Origin: Palsa-1033 sp963735455
GTDB lineage: Bacteria; Chloroflexota; Limnocylindria; Limnocylindrales; CSP1-4
Direction: 5' to 3'
Assembly (NCBI GenBank): GCA_963735455.1
Contig: CAVTKZ010000005.1
Span: 24,471 to 88,470 of the forward strand
DNA: 64,000 nucleotides
Part shown: positions 1-9,106 of the stretch, in pieces
How the letters are laid out: every line of letters begins with the position of its first letter
Numbering within the stretch: position 1 is the first letter of the stretch
Position numbers and translations under genes: made by a program
Notes under the pieces: generated by a model
The model's database searches: none
Told to the model about the DNA's origin: nothing
What the model saw: only the letters and a program-made list of their open reading frames with translations

Positions 1-1103
1 GCCACCGGGAAGAACAGGGTGGTGACCCAGAAGGTCAGCAGCGACACGAGCAGCAGCGGTCGGAGCGCCCGGATGCCCGCCGTCCAGGGGAGCCGGAGCA
101 GGCCGATCAGGCCGATCGGGAAGCTCGGCACCAGGAGGACGCTGAGCAGGTTGTGGCTGAAGCCGTCGATCCGCATCTGGACCAGTGTCCCGACGCCAAC
201 CGCCAGGTAGCGGGCCAGGGTCGGCGGATCGCTCCAGGCGAAGATGTCGAAGCCGGTCACCGACAGGGCGTTGGCCGCCGCCTGGCCCGGCAGCGGATTG
301 CCGAAGACCAGCCAGTCGCGGGCCATCCACGGTCCGAAGACGAGGAGGGCAACGACGGCCGGGACGACGATCAGCCGGAGCCGCTCGGCCCGGGGCAGGC
401 GGGTGCCGGCCGGGTCCCGGGCCGTGAACCAGGCCAGGCCGGCCCAGACCAGGGCCAGCCACAGGGCCTCGTTGCGAGCCAGGGCGGCCAGCCCGATCAG
501 GGCGCCCAGGCCAAGGAGGCGCGGGTCGGAGATCCGGGCGCCCCGCGGATCGCGCAGGAGGCGGGGAATCAGGAGGCAGGCGCCGAGGACCAGGGCGGCA
601 AAGACGCTGGTCGAATCGGGCAGGGCACTGAACAGGACGAGGGGCAGCTCGACGGCGGCCGTCAGACCGACGCCCAGGGCCAGGGTCCGGGCCCGGCCGG
701 CTGGCAGGCCAAGCTCGGCCGCCACGTCGGCCCCCAGGCGCCAGGCCAGCACCGGCAGCAGGGCCCCGACGAGCAGCGCCGGCAGCTGGGCGACCGCGAA
801 CGAGGTGCCCAGGACGAGCATCGGCAGGGCGATCAGCAGGGTCGGCAGCGGCAGCCAGACCTCGAAGGCCGGCCGCGGGAACGACAGCGGTGGCGTCTGG
901 AAGCTCCACAGGGCGTCGCTCGTCAGCCCATGACCGCCAACCAGGTTGCGGGCGACCATCACGTAGTAGGCCGTGTCCTCGGGGGTCGGGAAGGGCACGG
1001 TCCGGGCGAAGGCCAGGCGGACCAGCAGGGCGAACGCAAACAGCGCCGCCACGGTGCCCCACGCCTCGCGCCGGCTGGGCATCCAGCTGGATGGGCTGGT
1101 CAC
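1..1103 (-). CDS. GT39/ArnT-like membrane glycosyltransferase, C-terminus outside window
   Basis: The reading frame runs off the left edge, so only the N-terminal ~367 residues are present. It has a short cytoplasmic N-terminus, a first membrane span, and then an extracytoplasmic loop with EDTAYYVMVARNLVGGHG. This acidic-aromatic signature is typical of GT-C enzymes that use polyprenyl-phosphate sugars (PMT/ArnT-like). At least eight hydrophobic spans follow. The start is taken as GTG, whose TG is shared with the TGA of the upstream gene (GTGA overlap); an in-frame ATG lies seven codons in. It is the second gene of a pair with the similar protein at 1100-2770. Acceptor and sugar are unknown. 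Confidence 0.75.
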   Translation of the reverse strand, partial: MTSPSSWMPSRREAWGTVAALFAFALLVRLAFARTVPFPTPEDTAYYVMVARNLVGGHGLTSDALWSFQTPPLSFPRPAFEVWLPLPTLLIALPMLVLGTSFAVAQLPALLVGALLPVLAWRLGADVAAELGLPAGRARTLALGVGLTAAVELPLVLFSALPDSTSVFAALVLGACLLIPRLLRDPRGARISDPRLLGLGALIGLAALARNEALWLALVWAGLAWFTARDPAGTRLPRAERLRLIVVPAVVALLVFGPWMARDWLVFGNPLPGQAAANALSVTGFDIFAWSDPPTLARYLAVGVGTLVQMRIDGFSHNLLSVLLVPSFPIGLIGLLRLPWTAGIRALRPLLLVSLLTFWVTTLFFPV

Positions 1104-2770
1104 GAGCCGGCACCTACGGCCGCCACGACCACGCAGCGCGGGTCGTTGGTGGTGAAGCAGATCGGATAGAGGCCGGCGTCGATCGTGGCGGCGGTCCCGG
1201 TGACGCTCCAGACCGGCGGGCCCACCCAGCCCGGCCGGCCGCTGCCGTCGAGCACCGGGCCGAGCGCCGGGACGCTGTTCGAGCGCTCGACGTACAGCCA
1301 GCGCACGTCATAGGCGCGGGCCACCGACTCGATCGTCGTGATCGGGTCGTTCGGGGCGACCACGCCCGGGTGGCCGGTCCAGTACTTGATCGCGCCCGTG
1401 TCGAGGCTCATCACCACGTCGCTGGGCGCGGCCCCGTGGGCGCCCAGGGCCGCGCCGACGGCCTGGTCGAGGTCCCGCTCCCGGGCCCACGTGTCGTGGA
1501 CGTTGTTGGTGAAATAGACCGCGCCGAGCAGGCTGATCCCGACCAGGCCGGCGGCGAAGCCCCGGCCCGCCGTTTCGGCGTTCCAGCTGGGCCGGTGGCG
1601 GGCGATCCAGGCGACCACGGCGACGACCGCCTCGAGGGCCAGGAGGTAGGCCTGCGGGGCGAGGGCCGCGCCCGAGTGGATGAACGTGCCGTTGGGCACG
1701 TGGACCGCCGAGACAAGTCCCGAGAAGGCGAACAGCAGGCCGGCGTAGAGCAGGTAGGGCAGGAAGTCGGCCGAGCCCCGCCGGAGCCAGGCGCCGACCA
1801 CCATGAACGGGGTCAGGATGATCCCGCCGACCAGGACGCTGAAGATCACGATCGCCTCGAAGAAGCCGGTCAGCCGGCTGGCGATCAGGGGCCCGATCCC
1901 CTGGGCCAGGAAGGTGCTCAGGGTGGGCGTGCCGGTGATGCTGTTCAGCTCGTCGATCGAGCGGATGAACAGGATCCGGCCGGTTGACGACGACGGCGAC
2001 AGGCTGCCGAAGACGGCCAGCTGGCGCAACTCCCAGGGGGCCATCACGAGCACGAAGAGGACCGCGGCGACGAGCGCCGACCAGATCGGCAGGGGCTGCG
2101 GGGCGAACTTGCCGCCCAGCCGGGCCCGCCGGAAGCGGACCCGCGACCAGGCCCAGACCAGGGCCAGGGCAGCCCCGACCAGGACCCCGTCGTTGCGGGC
2201 CAGGGTGGCCAGGCCGACCAGGATCCCCGTCGCGGCAAATGCCCGGGCGTCGCCGCGCAGGGCGCGGGCACCGAGCCACAGGGCGGCCAGGACCAGGACC
2301 TGGAAGAGGGCGAAGTTATCAGGCTGGGCCATGAACGGCGTCAGGGCCGCCGGCACCGCGGCGAGGACCGCGCCACCAAGCGCGACCGACGGGCGACAGC
2401 CAGCCTCCCGGGCGAAGGCCCAGGTCAGGGGTGCCGCCAACGCGCCGATCAGGGCGAAGGGCAGGGCCGAGGCGAAGGCGGTGGCGCCCAGGGCCAGGAT
2501 GAACGGCACCTGGACCAGGCTGGCCAGGGGCATCCAGTGGGCGTTGCTCGGGATCGGCAGGACGGGATTTGCGGGCAGGTGGCCGCCGACGTCGACGAAC
2601 GTCCAGATGAAGTCGATCGAGAAGCCGTGGCCCGCGCTGAGGGCCCGGGCGACGTTGACGTAGTAGTACGAATCGACGTACGCCGGGTCCGGATAGAGGA
2701 TCAGGAGCAGGACCCGCACCGCGAGCGCGAGGACGAACAGACCAAGGGCCCGGATGAGGGTGGAGCGCAT
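1100..2770 (-). CDS. GT39/ArnT-like membrane glycosyltransferase
   Basis: This ~556-residue polytopic protein belongs to the GT-C (PMT/ArnT-like) type. After the first span it carries DPAYVDSYYYVNVARALS, matching the acidic first-loop signature of its downstream neighbour. About ten spans follow, ending in a soluble ~130-residue extracytoplasmic domain. That layout fits transfer of a sugar from polyprenyl phosphate on the outer face of the membrane. I chose the ATG at 2770 over an upstream GTG because a TACGGT hexamer sits seven bases before it, as in other leaderless-looking genes here. The stop overlaps the next gene by four bases, so the two are probably co-transcribed. Substrates cannot be read from sequence. 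Confidence 0.75.
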   Translation of the reverse strand: MRSTLIRALGLFVLALAVRVLLLILYPDPAYVDSYYYVNVARALSAGHGFSIDFIWTFVDVGGHLPANPVLPIPSNAHWMPLASLVQVPFILALGATAFASALPFALIGALAAPLTWAFAREAGCRPSVALGGAVLAAVPAALTPFMAQPDNFALFQVLVLAALWLGARALRGDARAFAATGILVGLATLARNDGVLVGAALALVWAWSRVRFRRARLGGKFAPQPLPIWSALVAAVLFVLVMAPWELRQLAVFGSLSPSSSTGRILFIRSIDELNSITGTPTLSTFLAQGIGPLIASRLTGFFEAIVIFSVLVGGIILTPFMVVGAWLRRGSADFLPYLLYAGLLFAFSGLVSAVHVPNGTFIHSGAALAPQAYLLALEAVVAVVAWIARHRPSWNAETAGRGFAAGLVGISLLGAVYFTNNVHDTWARERDLDQAVGAALGAHGAAPSDVVMSLDTGAIKYWTGHPGVVAPNDPITTIESVARAYDVRWLYVERSNSVPALGPVLDGSGRPGWVGPPVWSVTGTAATIDAGLYPICFTTNDPRCVVVAAVGAGS

Positions 2771-2777
2771 CCGGTGC

Positions 2778-2783
2778 ACCGTA
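2778..2783 (-). promoter_or_regulatory. -10 hexamer of a leaderless-type promoter (GT39-like gene)
   Basis: TACGGT lies seven bases before the ATG at 2770. Confidence 0.45.
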
Positions 2784-2879
2784 GCACCGGGTCATGGCTC
2801 TTTCGACCGGTACGAATGACCTACGCAGGAGGTCCTGCCCCGGCACTCCGGTACGGTCTGGTGGGGCCGCAGAAGGGAC

Positions 2880-2885
2880 TACGAT
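2880..2885 (+). promoter_or_regulatory. -10 hexamer of a leaderless-type promoter (GT87 gene)
   Basis: TACGAT lies six bases before the GTG at 2892. Confidence 0.45.
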
Positions 2886-2891
2886 CGGCGG

Positions 2892-3884
2892 GTGGAAGCC
2901 GCCCTGCCGGTGATCTCGCGGTCGCCGGCCATCCGCCGAGCCGTGCGCGACGGGCTGGTGATTGCCGGCCTGCTGTTCGCGGCCTACCTGTTCGTGGTCG
3001 TTGCGCCCGTCACCCGCACGTTCGGCTTCGATGCCTACGCCTACTGGCACCTGGACCCGGCCGCGCCCTACAGCCAGTCGGCCGGCGGCCTGGGCGCGTT
3101 CACCTATACCCCGGTGATCGTGCGCCTCTTCGCGCCCTTCGCGGGACTGTCCTGGTACAGCTTCCTGTGGCTGTGGTCGGCCGGCCTGGTCGCCACCCTG
3201 ATCTGGCTCGGCTGGCGCTCGAGCCTGGTCGTCCTGGCCTGCCCGCCGGTCGCCCTCGAGCTGTACCACGGCAACGTCCACCTGCTGATCGCCGTGGCGA
3301 TCGTCCTTGGCTTCCGCTGGCCGGCGACCTGGGCCTTCGTGATCCTGACCAAGGTGACCCCCGGCGTCGGCCTGATCTGGTTCGCCGTCCGGCGCGAGTG
3401 GCGCAAGCTGGGAATCGCCCTCGGCGTGACCGCTCTCCTGGTCGCGATCTCGCTGGTCTTCGACGGGTCGCTGTGGCGCGCCTGGCTGACCGACGACATC
3501 CTCAAGACGGCGACGGGCGCGCCGCTCGACCAGTTCTCGATCGGCATCCCGCTCTGGTTGCGGCTGCCGGCCGCGGCCGTGCTGGTCGCCTGGGGCGGCC
3601 GGACGGATCGCGCCTGGACTGTCCCGGTGGCGGCCACCCTCGGCCTGCCGATCCTGTGGCCGACCGGCTTCGCGATCCTGGCCGCCCTCTGGCCGATCGC
3701 CGGCCGGCGGCCCGGCCTGACCTCGCTCGACGTCGTCCTCGGCGCGGCCGCCGGAGTAGCCCTCAGGCGGTCGCCGGGAGGCCACCGGCCGGCGTCTCGG
3801 CTGTTGCGGCCGGTGCGGGATCAGGCTCGGCCCGCGGTTCGAGGAGCCAGGGCAGGCGGCCCCCGAGGAGGAGCGTGCCGCTGA
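2892..3884 (+). CDS. GT87-family (DUF2029) membrane glycosyltransferase
   Basis: A polytopic protein of up to 330 residues with the GT87 pattern: a first span, then a loop with FGFDAYAYWHLDPAAPYSQ, a YTPVIVRLFAPF segment and the GNVH motif in a later loop. GT87 contains polyprenol-phosphomannose-dependent mannosyltransferases such as PimE, so an outer-face sugar transfer is likely. The last ~40 residues are Arg/Pro/Gly-rich and run 122 bases into the convergent gene. Deleting one G near 3740 would give a stop at 3756-3758, just short of the convergent stop, so the true C-terminus may be shorter. The GTG start is supported by the hexamer at 2880. Confidence 0.75.
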   Translation: MEAALPVISRSPAIRRAVRDGLVIAGLLFAAYLFVVVAPVTRTFGFDAYAYWHLDPAAPYSQSAGGLGAFTYTPVIVRLFAPFAGLSWYSFLWLWSAGLVATLIWLGWRSSLVVLACPPVALELYHGNVHLLIAVAIVLGFRWPATWAFVILTKVTPGVGLIWFAVRREWRKLGIALGVTALLVAISLVFDGSLWRAWLTDDILKTATGAPLDQFSIGIPLWLRLPAAAVLVAWGGRTDRAWTVPVAATLGLPILWPTGFAILAALWPIAGRRPGLTSLDVVLGAAAGVALRRSPGGHRPASRLLRPVRDQARPAVRGARAGGPRGGACR

Positions 3885-4914
3885 CCAGGCCGATCGCCAG
3901 CCACCAGCCCTCGAACGTGTAGGTCGCGATCAGGAGGCCGGCGATCAGGGCGATCTCGCGCCGGATCACGAGCATCGCCGGCAGGGCGAAGAGCAGGCCG
4001 AAGACGCGCAGGCTGGGCGAGCCGATCACCGCCAGCAGGCCGATCCAGGCGCCGGCATGGCGGTTGGGGACGATCGCCACGAGGGCCATCGAGACGAGCA
4101 CCACGAGATCGCCCACCCACCACGGAAACGAGCGGGCGATCCCGGCTCCGGCCACGATCCAATTGGGATCATTGGCCCGGCCCAGCTGGGCCAGCCAATC
4201 GAACCAGACCTGGGTTCCCAGGATCGGCAGGCTGAGGACGACCAGCGCCACGACCACAAGCGCGCCGGTCAGCGCGGCCCGCCAGTTCCGGCGCAGGAGG
4301 TACAGCCAGGGCTGGACCTGGGATGCTTTGAGCGCGCCGACGGCGGTGGCCAGGATCCCGTCCTGGAGCCAGCCCCGCCGGCCGGGGCGGTCGGTGCCGG
4401 CCGGGTCGTGCTCGAGCGGTTGGAAGCCCGGCCGCGCCTCGCCGGCCCGCGGCGCCCGCCACAGGAACGCGACGAAGGCGGCGAAGATCACCACCTGGAC
4501 ATTGCCGCCCAGCAGGCCCTCGGTGAACGGCGGCCAGGCGAACAGGAACGGGATGATCGGCCACGGGATCGCCAGCCGGCGGCAGGCAAAGACGGTCGCC
4601 GCCACGCTCAGCCCGAACCAGGCCACGATCACCGGCGCCTGGGGCAGGCTCGTGAACAGGGCCACGAACGGCAGCACGAACGGCGGATAGAGGTAGGGCA
4701 GGTCGTAGCCCGGCCCATTCAGGAAGCTCGAGGCGAGGTACGGCTGGCCGCCCGCCAGCCAGCGCGTCGCGGCCTTGAGCGGGATCACCACGTCCACGCC
4801 CCACGGGTAGTGGAGGACCAGGTTGCGCGCGGCGATCAGGCACATCATCAGCGTCAGGATGGCCAAGCCCGAATCGGAGCAGGCGATTTGGCGCGCTGCC
4901 GACCGTAAACGCAT
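3763..4914 (-). CDS. GT87-family membrane glycosyltransferase
   Basis: A 383-residue polytopic protein, close to normal GT87 length. Visible landmarks are a first span, WGVDVVIPLKAATRWLAGG in the first outer loop, the YLYPPFVLPFVALF segment, and GNVQVVIFAAF, which matches the GN-V-x family motif. A proline/arginine-rich insert near residues 155-180 lies in a cytoplasmic loop. The C-terminal tail is Ala/Pro-rich. It is monocistronic as far as can be seen and converges on the GT87 gene to its left. Sugar and acceptor are unknown. Confidence 0.8.
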   Translation of the reverse strand: MRLRSAARQIACSDSGLAILTLMMCLIAARNLVLHYPWGVDVVIPLKAATRWLAGGQPYLASSFLNGPGYDLPYLYPPFVLPFVALFTSLPQAPVIVAWFGLSVAATVFACRRLAIPWPIIPFLFAWPPFTEGLLGGNVQVVIFAAFVAFLWRAPRAGEARPGFQPLEHDPAGTDRPGRRGWLQDGILATAVGALKASQVQPWLYLLRRNWRAALTGALVVVALVVLSLPILGTQVWFDWLAQLGRANDPNWIVAGAGIARSFPWWVGDLVVLVSMALVAIVPNRHAGAWIGLLAVIGSPSLRVFGLLFALPAMLVIRREIALIAGLLIATYTFEGWWLAIGLVSGTLLLGGRLPWLLEPRAEPDPAPAATAETPAGGLPATA

Positions 4915-5056
4915 TCATTGGATGCGGGTCATGGGCTTCGCCCCCAGTCGGCGCACGGCGCGGACGTGCAGGAGTCGACCGATCTCTGACATCGACTGCG
5001 AACGCTGCAGCCGGTGGGGCGCCGCCGCAACCCAACGATCGTACCCTCGACCGCCC

Positions 5057-5938
5057 TCACGCTTCGCGATGCATCGGGGCCGGCGACCCGTGCTGTCGCA
5101 CGCTCCGTAGTTCTCTCGCCCAGATGCGAGGCATCCTCAGGGCGGCCGCATTGGCCCGCGGCGCGTGCCTTCCGAAGAGCCACGCAAACAGGGGCACGAC
5201 CATGATCGGAACATTCTCAAGCGAGTAGAACGGGCCCGCTCTTTCGCCGGTCATATCCGTCACTGAGCGGACCCAGTCCGCTGTGAGCGGCCACAGGACG
5301 AGGCTGACGAGACCGAGCAGTCCGGCGATGACCCACCAGCGGTGGTCTCGTATGCCGAGGAGGCCAAAGGGAAACAGGCTGGGCTTGAGCAGCACCAGGG
5401 CAGCCGCCCAAGGCCAGCGAGTGCCGATCGCGAAGAAGGCAACGATCCAGATCGTCGGCGTGCCCGCGACGTACGGCAGAAACAGCATGGGAAACGACGC
5501 GAAGGTGGCGCCCATCAGCAGCCAGCCCCACTTGCTCGGTCGATGCCAGGCCACGATCGCGATCGTGATCGCCACCGGTACGCCATACCAGACCGTTGGC
5601 GCGAGAACCGTAAATGGTACGAACAGCACCATCGCCGGTGGTGGGTACAGCACCGGTCGGATCACGTCGGTGTATGCCCCCGCGAGCTGCGACGATGGAT
5701 AGAGCGAGCCGCCGCCGAGCCACCTCGAGGCGGCATCCATGTACAACCGGTAGTCAGCGCCTGCCATCGCCAAAATCGTCGGGTTGTGGGACATCGCCCA
5801 AAGTTCGGCCATCAACAAAGCCAGCAACGGGACCAGCAGCCCCAGGAACAGCCCCATTTGAAGTGCCGGGATGAGGCGAATGAGCCTGATCGCCTCCGGC
5901 CGTTGGGCCGCAGAGTTCGTGGCACCAATGGAAGTCAT
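5057..5938 (-). CDS. GT87-family membrane glycosyltransferase (paralogue of the next gene)
   Basis: A 293-residue polytopic protein, on the short side for GT87. Its first outer loop has DYRLYMDAASRWLGGGSLYP followed by LAGAYTDV and LYPPPAMVLFVPFTVL. The same blocks occur in the same order in the protein at 6047-6817, so the two look like a diverged tandem duplication. The usual GN-V-x motif is replaced by GTPTIWIVAFFAIG. Base composition is slightly less GC-rich than the neighbours. The ATG start is preceded six bases upstream by TACTAT. Confidence 0.75.
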   Translation of the reverse strand: MTSIGATNSAAQRPEAIRLIRLIPALQMGLFLGLLVPLLALLMAELWAMSHNPTILAMAGADYRLYMDAASRWLGGGSLYPSSQLAGAYTDVIRPVLYPPPAMVLFVPFTVLAPTVWYGVPVAITIAIVAWHRPSKWGWLLMGATFASFPMLFLPYVAGTPTIWIVAFFAIGTRWPWAAALVLLKPSLFPFGLLGIRDHRWWVIAGLLGLVSLVLWPLTADWVRSVTDMTGERAGPFYSLENVPIMVVPLFAWLFGRHAPRANAAALRMPRIWARELRSVRQHGSPAPMHREA

Positions 5939-5944
5939 GCCCCG

Positions 5945-5950
5945 ATAGTA
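5945..5950 (-). promoter_or_regulatory. -10 hexamer of a leaderless-type promoter (GT87 gene)
   Basis: TACTAT lies six bases before the ATG at 5938. Confidence 0.45.
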
Positions 5951-6046
5951 CTGGGCTCACGTGGCGAATCGGTGCCCATCGGCACCTGACGTTCATGGCT
6001 CCCCGCGTCGCGGCGGACGCCTCTCGCCGCGCACGGGCGCCCGGCC

Positions 6047-6817
6047 TCAGGAAGGCTGACGCCTTGGTGAGGCTCCCGGACTCGTTCGCCCGACCCAGGC
6101 GATGAGGGGCAGGGCGAGCATCGGGATCTCGAGGCTCGAGTAGGCGAGTCCGCCACCCTGGGCATTGACGATCGACCGAGCCCAATCGACCCACAACGAG
6201 CCGAACGGGACGCTGACCGCCACGAAGGCGGCGAGGGCGATCCACCAGCTCCGGCTTCGAGCGCCGAACAGGGCGAACGGGAAGAGGCTGGGCTTGATCA
6301 GGACCAGGACGCTGGGCCACGCGTACAGGACGCCGAGGGCCAGCGCAGCGACGGCCCACATCACCGGGTTGCCGGTCAGCACTTTGAGCGGCGTCGTCGG
6401 CCAGGCGATGCAGGCTGCCAGGAGCGGCCATACCCAGCGCCGGGGACGCAGCCTGATGAGCATGAAGGTCACGCCGACCAACGGGATCAGCCACCACAAG
6501 ATGGCGGGCAGGACGGTAAACGGCACGAACAGGATCAGGGCGACTGGCGGATAGAGGATGTCGCCGGCGCTGATCTGATAGGGCCCGGCCAGCTGGTACG
6601 GCTCGAAAAATGGCCCGCCGTGGAGCCATGCCGTTGCCGCACTCATGTAGAGCTGGTAGTCCACGCCGCCCTGGCCCCGCAGAGTGGCCCAATTCAGGCT
6701 GGCATCGAGCGCGTCGGCGACTACGAACACGAGCAACAGGGCACAGCCGACCGCCGCACCAAGGGTTGTCCGCTTCGCCACCCCTGGCACGATCCGGCCC
6801 CAGCCGTCCGCCGTCAA
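6047..6817 (-). CDS. GT87-family membrane glycosyltransferase (short)
   Basis: A 256-residue polytopic protein, shorter than typical GT87 members (350-420). It carries VDYQLYMSAATAWLHGG, QLAGPYQISAGDILYPPVAL and the GNPVMW equivalent of the GN-V-x motif. Its nearest visible relative is the adjacent gene at 5057-5938. The annotated start is TTG; an in-frame GTG at 6781 (VAKRTTLGAAV) just before the first span is an equally good candidate. The short length leaves it open whether the enzyme is complete. Confidence 0.65.
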   Translation of the reverse strand: MTADGWGRIVPGVAKRTTLGAAVGCALLLVFVVADALDASLNWATLRGQGGVDYQLYMSAATAWLHGGPFFEPYQLAGPYQISAGDILYPPVALILFVPFTVLPAILWWLIPLVGVTFMLIRLRPRRWVWPLLAACIAWPTTPLKVLTGNPVMWAVAALALGVLYAWPSVLVLIKPSLFPFALFGARSRSWWIALAAFVAVSVPFGSLWVDWARSIVNAQGGGLAYSSLEIPMLALPLIAWVGRTSPGASPRRQPS

Positions 6818-6845
6818 GTTGGGCCGTGGGTGGATCGACAGACGA

Positions 6846-7838
6846 TCAGGTCGCGGTCGCGGCCTCGACCGGCGCCCCGGGCAGTGGGCGCAGGCGATCC
6901 TTCAGGCGCAGGAACGGCCGTTCGATCAAGGCGTATGACAGGCTGGCGACCAAGACTGAGATCCCGACGACGACCGGCCATGGCAGCCCCCACCAGATCA
7001 GCAGGTAGTGCCACAGGTAGATGCCGTAGCTGATCCGACCGATGTAAGCGAGTGGTGACCAGCGCAGCGCCGCTGGGCAGCCCGCCACCGCCAGCACCGA
7101 GGCGATCGTGGCGATCGGTGCGAACCAGGCGATCGCGCCGTCTGGCTGCCAGGCGACGAGGGTCAAGACAATCCCGGCCAGTCCGAGCCACCCGGCCCAT
7201 GACGGCAGACGGACTGCGAGTAGCGCGACCGCACAGCCGAGCAGCAGCGCATCGGCGTGCGTGTCCGGCCACCACCAGGCGTGGGCCAGGTCACCGGTCA
7301 TGACCAGCACCGCCCGCCACGGCGTAACCAGCACGGCCACGAGGATGGCGGCGGCCGCGATCGAACGGCGATCGGCAGCTCTCAGGGCGAGGATCAGGAT
7401 GAATGGCCAGAGCAGGTAGAACTGCTCTTCAACCGCGAGCGACCAGGTGTGGCCGAGAACACCGAGCCGCCCGCCGGCGACGACGAAGTCGCTCAGGTAG
7501 AGGATGACGACCGGGATGGCGAAGCGAACGTCGACATCGCCGCCGACCGCTACCCAGATGCCGAGAGCCGAGCCGATCACGACAGCCACGACGACAACCG
7601 CCAGCGCCGGGAAGAGCCGAAGTCCGCGTCGCAGGTAGAAGCGCCGAAGGTCGATCTGCTGCCTGGCGTCCCACTCCGCGAGCAGCAGCCCCGTGATCAG
7701 GTAGCCCGAGAGGGCAAAGAACAAGGTGACTCCGGCTAGCCCACCGACCAGCGATACGCCAGGCACCTGGGCGTGCGAGGCCAGCACCGCGAGGATCGCG
7801 ATTCCGCGCAGGCCGTCAAGCTCGGGTCTGTGTTTCAC
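6846..7838 (-). CDS. OafA/YrhL-like membrane O-acyltransferase
   Basis: A 330-residue protein with about ten spans. It begins with RPELDGLRGIAILAVLASHA, the hallmark N-terminus of acyltransferase family 3, and has the RRGLRLFPAL and VEEQFYLLWP segments in the expected order. Relatives move acetyl or other acyl groups across the membrane onto O-antigen, exopolysaccharide or peptidoglycan sugars. Its position among GT87 genes suggests it decorates the glycan made here. It starts with GTG. The C-terminal soluble domain found in OafA itself is absent. Confidence 0.88.
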   Translation of the reverse strand: MKHRPELDGLRGIAILAVLASHAQVPGVSLVGGLAGVTLFFALSGYLITGLLLAEWDARQQIDLRRFYLRRGLRLFPALAVVVVAVVIGSALGIWVAVGGDVDVRFAIPVVILYLSDFVVAGGRLGVLGHTWSLAVEEQFYLLWPFILILALRAADRRSIAAAAILVAVLVTPWRAVLVMTGDLAHAWWWPDTHADALLLGCAVALLAVRLPSWAGWLGLAGIVLTLVAWQPDGAIAWFAPIATIASVLAVAGCPAALRWSPLAYIGRISYGIYLWHYLLIWWGLPWPVVVGISVLVASLSYALIERPFLRLKDRLRPLPGAPVEAATAT

Positions 7839-8007
7839 AGCCCGACGGTGGTCCGGCGGGCAGGCGCGCTCGATTCATCCATCAGTCGCGAAAGATCGGC
7901 ACGAGGACCGGCTGGCGCAATCGGCCGAAGGTACAGGCTCGTGCCCGCCGAGTTGCGCCAGGCACACGCCGACGCCCATTGACGTCCGGCCGATCGAGTC
8001 GCGGCGG

Positions 8008-8024
8008 TACCCAAGGGTAGTAGC
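8008..8024 (+). promoter_or_regulatory. 17-base motif shared with 10062-10078
   Basis: TACCCAAGGGTAGTAGC lies 34 bases before the ATG at 8059. A near copy, TACCCATGGGTGGTGGC, lies 29 bases before the start of the GT87 gene at 10108. The core is an inverted repeat (TACCC/GGGTA). It may be an operator or a shared upstream element; the role is unproven. Confidence 0.3.
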
Positions 8025-8058
8025 ACTAGGACCAGACCCCGTGCAATCCTCGCGGCAC

Positions 8059-9106
8059 ATGAGCACGACAGCCGGCGGGCACGCCGCGCCGAATTCGACT
8101 GGGGCGCCGGATCAGATCGTTGACGCCGGAGCAGTGGCCCTACCCGTTCAACTCACCCTGGGTCCGGACGCTCGTCGGGCGCTACGGCCTGCCCGTCTGG
8201 TTCCTGCTGACGACGATCTCGCATTGGACGTCATTGATTGGTCCCTGGGTGCCGGGCTTCGATACTGAGCTCGCGGTAGGGGCCGCCAGAAACTGGCTGA
8301 CCGGCGGCGATCCCTGGTCGTTTTCGCTGATCGGCGCAGGTGGCAACCCGTATCACTTTGCGGGGCTGCCGCCGACGGTCCTGGTGTATGCCCCGCTGGT
8401 TTCGTTGGGCCCCCAGCTCGCCGGCTACCTGGGGATCGTCCTCTCGGTCATCGCGTCGATCCTCGTCCTGCGCCGCCTGCGCCTGCCCCTGTGGTGGCTC
8501 CTCTTCCCGCCGGTCAACGAGGCCATCGCCGTGGCCAACCCCCACGTGGTCCTGTTCGCATTGCTGGTGCTGGGCGGCGGCTGGCTGGCGCCTGCGTTCA
8601 AGGTCTACGCCTTCGTCCCGATGTTCGGTGAGCGGCGGTGGCGCGAGATTGCCGGGGCAATCGCGCTGTTCGTGGCGACGATCCTGGTGGCCCCTGGGCT
8701 GTGGCAACAGTGGGCTTCGACATTCGGAGCCACGACCTCGCGGCTGATGACCGAAGCCCAGTCCGGCTGGAGCCTGACCGGCGGACTGGTTCTGCTCGGC
8801 GTCCTGCCGCTGCTCTCGATCGCCTGGTACAAGGACCTCCGGACGGCCGGCTGGCTGGCCGTGCCGATGGCCTGGCCGGCGTCGGAATTCTTCTATTCGA
8901 GCTTTGCCCTGCCGGTCATCACGCCGCTGCTTGCTGTGCTGCTGGCAGTGCCCCAGCACCTTGGGCCGCCATTCGCGATCTCGGTCTACGCCCTCACTCT
9001 GGCATGGACCCAGCGCTCGGCGCCGCGGCGCTCCTGGCGGGAGTGGCTCCGGACGGCGCTCCGCCCGGCCGCCCTGGATCGCGAAGCCCGGCCAGGAACG
9101 TCATGA
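8059..9106 (+). CDS. GT87-like membrane glycosyltransferase, one +1 frameshift near 8118
   Basis: From a TTG at 8120 an uninterrupted frame encodes 328 residues with about nine spans, FDTELAVGAARNWLTGGDPW in the first outer loop and ANPHVVLFALLVL in place of the GN-V-x motif. Upstream, an ATG at 8059 opens a second frame (MSTTAGGHAAPNSTGAPDQI). It joins the first frame perfectly if one G after ATC at ~8119 is removed, so I take 8059 as the real start. The C-terminal 113 bases overlap the convergent gene at 8994-9980. The function is inferred from the family fold only. Confidence 0.7.

Noticed and set aside
153..1169. Long plus-strand open frame of 338 codons at the left end
   Set aside because: It is Gln/Gly/Pro/Arg-rich with no fold signature and lies opposite a clear membrane glycosyltransferase; a typical antisense artefact of high-GC DNA.
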